A stretch of 13,280 bases of DNA, taken from contig CAMWZB010000010.1 of assembly GCA_947178655.1 (NCBI GenBank), forward strand, positions 1-13,280, given 5' to 3'. Positions within the stretch are counted from its first letter, which is position 1. Each line of letters starts with the position of its first letter. Below, piece by piece: positions 7,501 through 13,280 of the stretch. Under the pieces are notes generated by a model. It had not been told where the DNA came from. It searched no databases and saw only the letters and a list, made by a program, of their open reading frames with translations. The DNA comes from an uncultured Porphyromonadaceae bacterium (lineage in GTDB: Bacteria > Bacteroidota > Bacteroidia > Bacteroidales > Muribaculaceae). The translations under genes and the position numbers were made by a program.

Positions 7501-10320
7501 ATGAATATCATGAATTCAGTCCGTCGCCTTGCACTGGCCGCTCTGATAGCGCTTTCCTCTGCGGGAGCCCATGCTGTTCCGGCAAAGCCCGGCATACACC
7601 GGTATGAGCTGCCTGACGGAACAAGCATACCTGTCAGCATTGTGGGTGACGAGCATTTTCATTACTATGTTACTACTGACGGCTATCCGCTAACTGCCGA
7701 CGGGACAGGGCGTCTCTTTTATGCCAAGGCCGACAGCAATGGCGACTTTGTTTCGACGGGTGTCGAAGCCCATGACATGGTGCGCCGTACTGCGGCCGAG
7801 ATGCGACTGCTCCGTACGATTGACCCCGATGCGGCGGTGTCGGCCGCTATGAAGGTTTACAGCCGCCGTGCCGCCGAGAGCCGCCGTCGCATACCGTCGG
7901 AAATAGTCACCAAATATCCTACCACGGGCAATCCCAAGAGCATAGTTCTGCTTGTGGAATTCCAGGACGTGAAGTTCACAATCGACAATCCCCGTCAGGC
8001 ATTCGAGAATCTTGTCAAGCAGGAAGGATACGACTACAACGGAGCCACAGGCAGTGCCGCCGACTATTACCGCGATAACTCCTACGGCAACTTCGTTCCT
8101 GACTTTCAGGTGTTCGGTCCGGTGACATTGCCTCAGACCGAGCCTTGGTATGGTGCAGAGACCGCTTCGACCTACGATGTGCAGGGCTGGCTGATGGCGC
8201 GTGACGGTATCAAGGTCATGTGTGAGCAATATCCCGATATCGACTTCTCTGAGTATGACAACGACGGCGACGGCTACGTCGACAATGTGTTCATCTTCTA
8301 TGCCGGATACGGACAGAATGAAGGCGCTCCCGGCTGGACCATCTGGCCGCATGCTGCCGAATTGTGGGACATGTACGGCATTGACCTTTCATACAATGGC
8401 GTGAAGTTCAACAAGTATGCCTGCACTAATGAGCTTCGAGGAACCAATGGAGCCCGTCTTACCGGTATCGGTACTTTCGTGCATGAGTACAGTCATATTC
8501 TCGGTCTCCTTGACCATTATGCGACCCGCCTTGCATCATCTGATATGACTCCCGGATCATTTGATGTGATGGACAACGGCTCGTACAACAACGATGGCAA
8601 TACTCCGCCCAACTTCAGTTCCTTCGAGCGCTACTGCCTCGGATGGCTCAACCCCCGCCGTCTTGCGGCTCCGGAGAATGTAGTTCTCGAACCGCTGCAC
8701 GAGTCTAATTCCGCCGTGATGGTCACTACTGAGAGTGACAACGAATTCTTCCTCTTCGAGAACCGTCAGAACACGGGGTGGGACAGTTACATCGGCGGCC
8801 ATGGAATGCTGGTGTGGCATATTGACTATGACAAGGATCTGTGGGACCGCAACTCGGCCAATAACGAGTACAGCCACCAGCGAATCGATCTTGTAGAGGC
8901 CGACGGCGTCCATGGAGGCGCCACACGGAGCGGCGACCCCTTCCCCGGAACCAGCAATGTGCGCAACTTCACGGCATCGACTACGCCGGCAATGATAACG
9001 TGGTTCGGAGTCGACCTTGAGATGCCCATAACTGACATCGCCGAAGTTGACGGAACCATTACATTCCGTGTCAAGGGCGGTGGTGATGCTCTCGAGGTGC
9101 CTGAGGTGCTCGAGGCCACAGACGTGACTCCCACTTCCTTCACGGCCAACTGGAAACTGGTACCCGGTATAAGAACGTATGAGCTCTCTGTGAGTCTTGG
9201 CTCCAATAAAGTACCGTTCTTTACGACCAAAGTCGAAAGCACAACGTCTTGCAAGGTTGATAATCTCAGTCCGTCGACCGACTACAATTATGTGGTTCGC
9301 TCTTGTGACGGTGATCGCACATCCTATGACTCTAAGGCCATGTCTGTGCAGACGCTTGCCCCGACGCTCGATATGCTGCGTCCTGTGGCTCTGAAGCCGC
9401 TGGAAGTGTCCGAGAATGGTTTCACGGCACGTTGGGAAGCGATGGACGGTGTCGCAGGATACAAACTTGCCGTGTACGCCAAGGACATCATCGATCCTGC
9501 CTATGAGACAGTGGACTTCACCGACGGATTAGTGCTTCCCGACGGATGGAACACTAACTCGACCACTACGGGCTCGCTCAAGAATTATGTTGGAAAAGCG
9601 GCTCCGTCGCTTCGTATGATGTTCGATGGCGAGCGTGTCGTCACGGCAGACTATCCCGGCTTCATCAATTCTCTCTCATTCTGGTATCGCGGCAATTCGA
9701 CCGATGACGATGCTTCGATAAGTGTCGATGCCCAGGTCGGCGGTACATGGCAGACCGTGCTTACCGTCAACCCTGTGATTAAGACCCAGGGCAATACTGT
9801 GACTGTGGGAACTGTTTCGGATGATGCTCTGATGCCGCCCGGCACAACCCGTATGCGCATTGTGTTCGGCCGCGGAGCTGCCGGCTCGCTGTATGTCGAT
9901 GACATAGTTCTTGGCCATGACGGTTCGTTCGAGCCTCAGTACGCTGAGGGATGGGAGTCGGCTGACTGCGGGACTGAACTCTCGGCAGTCGTCAGCGGTC
10001 TGTCGACGCGTACGCAGTACTTCTATACTGTCACAGCCTACGATGCTGACGGACTCCATAGTCTGCCCTCGGAGGAAATAGATGTATTCACCGCCCAGTC
10101 GGGTGTTGCAGCCGTCGGCAGTGCCGGCAACCGTATTTTCGGTGCAGAGGGTGCGGTGTGCGTCTCTCTTGATGCCGAAGCCGCTGTGACTGTGACCACT
10201 CCTTCCGGTGTGGTGGTCTACAGCCGCGATAGAGTGGCCGGAGTCATATCAGTGCCGCTGTCGCCTGGCGTATATGTCGTGCATGCAGGAGCCGAGACGG
10301 CGAAAGTCACTGTCAGATAA
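7501..10320 (+). CDS. M6-family (immune inhibitor A-like) secreted zinc metallopeptidase with FN3 domains and T9SS-like tail
   Basis: This 939-aa secreted protease has a signal peptide at residues 1 to about 25 (cleavage after AHA). A propeptide-like region (about 27-135) carries 'PDGT...' and 'YYVTTDGYPL' motifs typical of Bacteroidales M6 zymogens. The peptidase domain spans about 145-525. The zinc-binding and catalytic residues are His328, Glu329, His332 and Asp338 in the HEYSH...GLLD motif, with a Met-turn-like 'DVMDNGSYN' at 355-363. An acidic calcium-type loop 'DNDGDGYVD' lies at 253-261. All key residues are present, so activity is expected. FN3 domains follow: one at about 530-618, and a second from about 625 that is interrupted by a jelly-roll at about 670-806 and resumes to about 865. 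Residues about 867-939 are a T9SS-like sorting domain ('SPGVYVVHAG...KVTVR'). A second in-frame ATG at 7510 is an alternative start and would still leave a signal peptide. Its likely role is degradation of extracellular host, dietary or bacterial proteins; the substrate cannot be read from sequence. It ends at a bidirectional terminator. Confidence 0.95.
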   Translation: MNIMNSVRRLALAALIALSSAGAHAVPAKPGIHRYELPDGTSIPVSIVGDEHFHYYVTTDGYPLTADGTGRLFYAKADSNGDFVSTGVEAHDMVRRTAAEMRLLRTIDPDAAVSAAMKVYSRRAAESRRRIPSEIVTKYPTTGNPKSIVLLVEFQDVKFTIDNPRQAFENLVKQEGYDYNGATGSAADYYRDNSYGNFVPDFQVFGPVTLPQTEPWYGAETASTYDVQGWLMARDGIKVMCEQYPDIDFSEYDNDGDGYVDNVFIFYAGYGQNEGAPGWTIWPHAAELWDMYGIDLSYNGVKFNKYACTNELRGTNGARLTGIGTFVHEYSHILGLLDHYATRLASSDMTPGSFDVMDNGSYNNDGNTPPNFSSFERYCLGWLNPRRLAAPENVVLEPLHESNSAVMVTTESDNEFFLFENRQNTGWDSYIGGHGMLVWHIDYDKDLWDRNSANNEYSHQRIDLVEADGVHGGATRSGDPFPGTSNVRNFTASTTPAMITWFGVDLEMPITDIAEVDGTITFRVKGGGDALEVPEVLEATDVTPTSFTANWKLVPGIRTYELSVSLGSNKVPFFTTKVESTTSCKVDNLSPSTDYNYVVRSCDGDRTSYDSKAMSVQTLAPTLDMLRPVALKPLEVSENGFTARWEAMDGVAGYKLAVYAKDIIDPAYETVDFTDGLVLPDGWNTNSTTTGSLKNYVGKAAPSLRMMFDGERVVTADYPGFINSLSFWYRGNSTDDDASISVDAQVGGTWQTVLTVNPVIKTQGNTVTVGTVSDDALMPPGTTRMRIVFGRGAAGSLYVDDIVLGHDGSFEPQYAEGWESADCGTELSAVVSGLSTRTQYFYTVTAYDADGLHSLPSEEIDVFTAQSGVAAVGSAGNRIFGAEGAVCVSLDAEAAVTVTTPSGVVVYSRDRVAGVISVPLSPGVYVVHAGAETAKVTVR

Positions 10321-10346
10321 GCGCAGTCTCGCAAGATAACTCAATG

Positions 10347-10394
10347 CAAAAATAACGGAAGCGATACCCCGTAGGGCCGCTTCCGTTATTTTTG
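10347..10394. terminator. Bidirectional terminator between convergent genes
   Basis: A perfect 17-bp inverted repeat pairs 10347-10363 with 10378-10394. The stem ends in A5 on one side and T5 on the other, so it works as an intrinsic terminator in both directions. The 14-nt loop can form a small inner CCC/GGG pairing. It serves the M6 peptidase gene on the + strand and the fimbrillin operon on the - strand, whose stop codon is only 14 nt away. Confidence 0.92.
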
Positions 10395-10407
10395 TATTAA
10401 GAGTCGG

Positions 10408-11505
10408 TTATTGGTAAGTCTGCTCAACATCGATAAAGGTGTCGACAGTAGGATTGCCGAACTCGATGGCACCCATCTCTTCGTTGGAGTTTATGACCAG
10501 ATTGTAGATGTAGTGCACGCCGGGCTGCCACTCGGAGTAGCGGTCGGTCGAGAGCGGGAATCTCAGCAGACCGTCACCGGAAGTACTTCCGTTAATGAGG
10601 TTTTCTTCGGGAGTGTTTTCATTAGGCCATAGGCGTTCGCCGCTTTGTGCATCGTATATCGAGCACTGCACGCTGATGAAGGTGTCCTTGCCCGAACCCT
10701 GACTGCGGAAGGACAGCGGTTGAGGGATGACGTACATCTCGCCTCCGCGTCCGAGTCCGGATGCGGCAATCACGGTAGGTGTCGATGTCAGAGTGAGCTG
10801 CTCGGATAGAGTCTGGGCCCAATGGAGGTAGTATGCCTGCGGAGTGTTCTGGTCAGTCCACTTGCCTACAGTCTCTTCAGATGCCTCCGCGGAGGTCGAG
10901 CCGGAAGGGAAGTTGAAGTTGCCCTTCGTCATGATGTTCGACATGGCGACACTCGACACTACCACTTTCAGTGATGTGTTGGAGGAACTCATTTTTACGG
11001 TCAGTTTGGAGAGCGCATGTCTGAAGTTGAATATCACCTGCGCGTTGACCATGCCGGCATTGCCTGTCTGGTCGGGGCTGACGGCATAAACGATGTCCTC
11101 GGTTCCGTCAGTTGCATCATATGCCACAGGACTGAGCGGTCCGGAACTTCCCACCCACGACGCAGGTGCGAATGCGTAGAAGTCTACGGCCTGTTTTGCC
11201 GGCCAGTATTGGAGCGGCGAGTATGTCCATGAGTTTGACGCAGATTTGCTCACCACGACGTTGTCCATGAACGTGACAGGAGCCGAGGTCGTGCCTGTGT
11301 AGGCGTAGACATTGAATGATGTCAGGTTGTTGGTGGTTATGTCGCCTGCTCGGGAGAACTCGGTAGAGGCAGCGAAGCGGATCGCTCCGTCATCTGTCGC
11401 CTGATTGTCCTGCTTGACATCCTCACCTTCGGAGCATGAGACCGCCAAGGCTGACAGTACAGCCAGCGAAGAGGCTGCTATAAGGTTGATTGATTTCATA
11501 GTCAT
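10408..11505 (-). CDS. Fimbrillin-family (Mfa-like) lipoprotein, probable fimbrial shaft or tip subunit
   Basis: This 365-aa protein is a probable type V fimbria subunit exported as a lipoprotein. A signal peptide ends in the lipobox 'AVSC', with lipidated Cys24. The N-terminus then has a Ser/Asp-rich linker and 'IRFAASTEFSRAGD' (42-55). The segment near Arg52 matches the position where FimA/Mfa1-type precursors are cut by an Arg-specific protease before donor-strand polymerisation. Family-like blocks are 'YWPAKQAVDFYAFAP' (100-114), 'FRHALSKLTVKM' (161-172) and 'PGVHYIYNLVI' (328-338), near the end as expected. The length is normal for the family. It is the last gene of a three-gene operon, 30 nt after the DUF5119 gene, and has no promoter box of its own in that gap. 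Translation could start at the ATG at 11505 or at the in-frame ATG at 11499 (residue 3, giving MKS). Whether it is the major or a minor subunit cannot be told from sequence. Confidence 0.87.
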   Translation of the reverse strand: MTMKSINLIAASSLAVLSALAVSCSEGEDVKQDNQATDDGAIRFAASTEFSRAGDITTNNLTSFNVYAYTGTTSAPVTFMDNVVVSKSASNSWTYSPLQYWPAKQAVDFYAFAPASWVGSSGPLSPVAYDATDGTEDIVYAVSPDQTGNAGMVNAQVIFNFRHALSKLTVKMSSSNTSLKVVVSSVAMSNIMTKGNFNFPSGSTSAEASEETVGKWTDQNTPQAYYLHWAQTLSEQLTLTSTPTVIAASGLGRGGEMYVIPQPLSFRSQGSGKDTFISVQCSIYDAQSGERLWPNENTPEENLINGSTSGDGLLRFPLSTDRYSEWQPGVHYIYNLVINSNEEMGAIEFGNPTVDTFIDVEQTYQ

Positions 11506-11535
11506 GTTTATATCCGGTGTTTAATGTTGATTCAG

Positions 11536-12489
11536 TCAGACAGTCGGTGCCACATCAATCTCGATAACGTTCCATCCGTCGACGGCCGCGTCTATGCCGC
11601 CTATATCATCAGATGAAGTCCCGTCGCCGGGTATGATGACACCGTCTGCTGTGATTATAACATTATGTCGGGTGATGAGGTTCATGTTTTCGGGCTTTAT
11701 TTCGACAGGAATCGAGATGGTTTTGCCGTCTGTCTTCACGATTCTCAGCGACAGCATGTAGTCTGAAACTGAGGCTTCGGGAGGAGCGAACGCGCTCGCA
11801 TGTCCTGTCAGGGTGGCGGCCTTGCGGTCGGCGGTCATGTTTATGGCAAGCGATTCGGGAGAGCCATAGGGGAGTGTGTCCTGAAGCAGCATGGAGGCAT
11901 ACACCCCCTTGAGGACGGCTGACGCCGACCGTATGCGTTCAGCGCCGGAGAGGTTTCGGAGTATTATTGTATAGTCCGTCGCAAGCGAGTCCGGACTGCA
12001 CCGCACGAGTCCGCGGCTACACTCTTTGACAGCTCCGGCTTCGGTGATGTACCTCACTCCGCACGGTGTCACTTCGAGTGAACTCACTGTGACGCCGTAC
12101 AGCATACCTGTGCTTGAATAAAGTCCCTCCTGAGCCTGTCGTCTTGCCGTGGCTCTGATGGTCTCGGGGAGGTCGGTGTCTTCGAGAGTGATGCCCGGCA
12201 GGTCGTTGTTGCATGCGATCATGCTGTAGTGTCCCACCGGTAGCTCGATATTGCCGCCGTCGCGTCCGGCTATGTCGAAGCGCCATAGGCGGCCGTGAGT
12301 ATCCTGCGGATAGAAGTAGAGTGTCATTCCGGCCACGTCGGCGCCTGCTGCCTTGTCCCACTCGAAGAGGATGTGCACGCCCTGTGCGGCACCCGGACAC
12401 TCAATGTTCTTGTGCTCGCATGATGTGGCAGTGACGATGACCGACAGCGCCACGCCTACAAAACGTATAGTCTGACCGAGTGCATTCAT
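11536..12489 (-). CDS. DUF5119-family lipoprotein, putative fimbrial accessory/anchor protein
   Basis: This 317-aa lipoprotein starts at the ATG at 12489-12487, which overlaps the stop of the upstream DUF3575 gene in the sequence ATGA and implies translational coupling. The open frame extends upstream to 12738, but that extension is Arg-rich, lies inside the upstream gene and lacks a signal sequence. The chosen start gives a hydrophobic segment ending 'TATSC', with Cys24 as the lipidation site. Conserved-looking blocks for DUF5119 are 'GVHILFEWDKA' (37-47), 'GMTLYFYP' (54-61) and 'GGNIELPVGHYSMIACNND' (78-96). Genes of this family commonly sit next to fimbrillin genes in Bacteroidales, so an assembly, anchor or minor-subunit role in the fimbria, analogous to FimB/Mfa2, is inferred but not proven. 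The family call rests on motif memory, so the name is less certain than the lipoprotein call. Confidence 0.75.
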   Translation of the reverse strand: MNALGQTIRFVGVALSVIVTATSCEHKNIECPGAAQGVHILFEWDKAAGADVAGMTLYFYPQDTHGRLWRFDIAGRDGGNIELPVGHYSMIACNNDLPGITLEDTDLPETIRATARRQAQEGLYSSTGMLYGVTVSSLEVTPCGVRYITEAGAVKECSRGLVRCSPDSLATDYTIILRNLSGAERIRSASAVLKGVYASMLLQDTLPYGSPESLAINMTADRKAATLTGHASAFAPPEASVSDYMLSLRIVKTDGKTISIPVEIKPENMNLITRHNVIITADGVIIPGDGTSSDDIGGIDAAVDGWNVIEIDVAPTV

Positions 12490-13136
12490 CTTCCGGGATT
12501 GTTTGAGCCTCCTCGTCCCGGGAACCATACCAGACACACTCCTATGCCGGTCAGTCCTACATAGTGACTGGTAAAGTGGCGTATGCACATATATGTGCCG
12601 CATTGCGGCGCGTATTCGGTGACGCGTCCGCCTGCATAGCCTGCGCGGATGTACAAGTCGAGATTCATCCGTCCGTTCAGCCTGAATGAGTATCCGTATG
12701 TAAGTCCGGCGCCGAGGGTAGGGCGGCGCGATTGCCACCCTTTGTGGCCGAATTCGAAGTCGTAGTCATGCATTGATGCGTAGATGCCGGCATGATGGCC
12801 GGTCATGCGCCGGTGCCGCCGGGCGTCGCCGAACCACCATGAGGCGTCAAGCCATCCTCCGCGTATGCGCCAGTAGCGGTGAGCCCTGTTGTTGCTCCAC
12901 CATGCGCATACACCTTCCGCCCCGACGGATATCCTTCGGGACAGGGCGATTTCGAAGCCGAAGTCGGGCGTGAGCGCTGCGTCATAGATCAGATTGCTTT
13001 TTACTGCTATGGGCGGACACCGGTCGTCGCAGTCGTCACAATCCGGCGGCTCCTGCCCGAAAGCGGCCAGGGCCTGAAGTATCGCCAGCAGAATGATGAC
13101 GGGCAAGCGTAACGGATGTATAAAGTATCGGAGCAC
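12486..13136 (-). CDS. DUF3575-family envelope protein, first gene of the fimbrial operon (GTG start)
   Basis: This 216-aa protein has a signal peptide (residues 1 to about 28, hydrophobic core 'LPVIILLAILQALAAFGQ'). A short cysteine cluster (Cys33, Cys36, Cys40) follows. The DUF3575-like body then begins with 'IAVKSNLIYDAALTPDFGFEIAL' (43-65, given here in outline: 'K-S-N-L-I-Y-D-A' then 'GFEIAL'). Later 'WFGD', 'GHHAGIYA' and 'GLTYGYSFRL' strands, with an aromatic pattern, suggest an outer-membrane-associated beta-rich protein. The start codon is GTG: no in-frame ATG exists between the upstream stop at 13197-13199 and the signal peptide. The stop overlaps the next gene's ATG. DUF3575 genes often lead fimbrillin-type operons in Bacteroidales; their molecular job is not established. 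Confidence 0.8.
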   Translation of the reverse strand: MLRYFIHPLRLPVIILLAILQALAAFGQEPPDCDDCDDRCPPIAVKSNLIYDAALTPDFGFEIALSRRISVGAEGVCAWWSNNRAHRYWRIRGGWLDASWWFGDARRHRRMTGHHAGIYASMHDYDFEFGHKGWQSRRPTLGAGLTYGYSFRLNGRMNLDLYIRAGYAGGRVTEYAPQCGTYMCIRHFTSHYVGLTGIGVCLVWFPGRGGSNNPGR

Positions 13137-13199
13137 CTTGTTGAATACGTGTTGTTGATGAATCTCTCTTACACTTTCTGAGAGCAGAGGACCTACTTA
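13137..13199 (-). promoter_or_regulatory. 5' leader of the fimbrial operon
   Basis: This is the untranslated stretch before the GTG start. It lacks a recognisable Shine-Dalgarno sequence. I find no clear TAnnTTTG box on the - strand between the start and the window edge, so the operon promoter is either non-consensus or uses an alternative sigma factor. A weak 5-bp hairpin (13164-13168 with 13180-13184) is present and may be chance. Confidence 0.35.
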
Positions 13200-13251
13200 C
13201 TAACACGGCATGACGCGATAAAGTTGGCGCATGGTAATAAACCTGTGTTAG
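13200..13251. other. Imperfect stem-loop in the divergent control region
   Basis: The outer arms are 13200-13208 and 13243-13251, with 7 bp perfect (CTAACAC/GTGTTAG) plus a G-T and a G-C pair. Inner arms CATG-(A)-CGC at 13209-13216 and GCGCATG at 13227-13233 nest directly inside, with a 10-nt loop and an unpaired stretch on the right side. There is no T tract. It lies between the fimbrial operon and a right-facing promoter, so it could be an operator-like dyad or an RNA leader structure. Confidence 0.4.
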
Positions 13252-13274
13252 AATAAGAAAAAGTTTTACCTTTG
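13244..13274 (+). promoter_or_regulatory. Bacteroidetes-type promoter facing right, out of the window
   Basis: The octamer TACCTTTG at 13267-13274 is an exact match to the Bacteroidetes -7 consensus TAnnTTTG, preceded by an A/T-rich spacer. About 19 nt upstream, TGTG at 13244-13247 is a weak -33 candidate. It would drive a gene starting beyond the right edge, divergent from the fimbrial operon. Confidence 0.65.
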
Positions 13275-13280
13275 CAGAAA

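Noticed and set aside
12490..12738. N-terminal extension of the DUF5119 gene to an upstream ATG
   Set aside because: The extension is Arg-rich, lies within the DUF3575 gene, and would bury the lipoprotein signal sequence. The ATGA-overlap start is far better.

Overview
The window looks like a chromosomal stretch from a Bacteroidales gut commensal, most plausibly a Muribaculaceae-type genome. The evidence is large secreted multidomain proteins ending in short type IX secretion (T9SS)-like sorting tails, a fimbrillin/DUF5119/DUF3575 lipoprotein operon, A-rich leaders without Shine-Dalgarno sequences, and a TAnnTTTG promoter box. The family placement is an inference from protein style; no rRNA or marker gene is present.

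Left part (69-10320, + strand): three large genes for exported proteins. The first (910 aa) is a surface protein with an N-terminal jelly-roll-like domain and a stack of about eight carboxypeptidase-regulatory-like beta-sandwich repeats. Four consecutive repeats share an exact 243-bp register and the middle two are nearly identical. The second (1483 aa) combines a propeller-like N-terminus, FN3-like modules, three choice-of-anchor-J (cleaved-adhesin-like) modules and a CARDB-like module. The third (939 aa) is an M6-family zinc metallopeptidase with an intact HExxHxxGxxD motif, FN3 domains and an embedded jelly-roll. Each ends in a T9SS-like C-terminal domain. Hairpin terminators lie after the first and second genes, so they are probably separate transcription units carrying similar T9SS cargo rather than one tight operon. 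No T9SS machinery gene is in view.

Right part (13136-10408, - strand): a compact three-gene operon, read right to left. It encodes a DUF3575 protein with a GTG start, a DUF5119 lipoprotein whose start overlaps the previous stop (ATGA), and, 30 nt later, a fimbrillin-family lipoprotein. This resembles a minimal type V (FimA/Mfa1-like) fimbrial cluster. A strong bidirectional hairpin at 10347-10394 separates it from the convergent peptidase gene.

Right edge (13137-13280): the divergent control region. It holds an imperfect stem-loop and a good Bacteroidetes -7 box facing right, toward a gene outside the window.

No RNA genes, insertion sequences, CRISPR arrays or phage genes were found. No gene-free stretch exceeds 300 bases. 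Nothing amounts to a clearly new system. The best leads are the recent tandem duplication in the first gene, FN3 domains interrupted by jelly-rolls at different points, and the minimal fimbrial operon.
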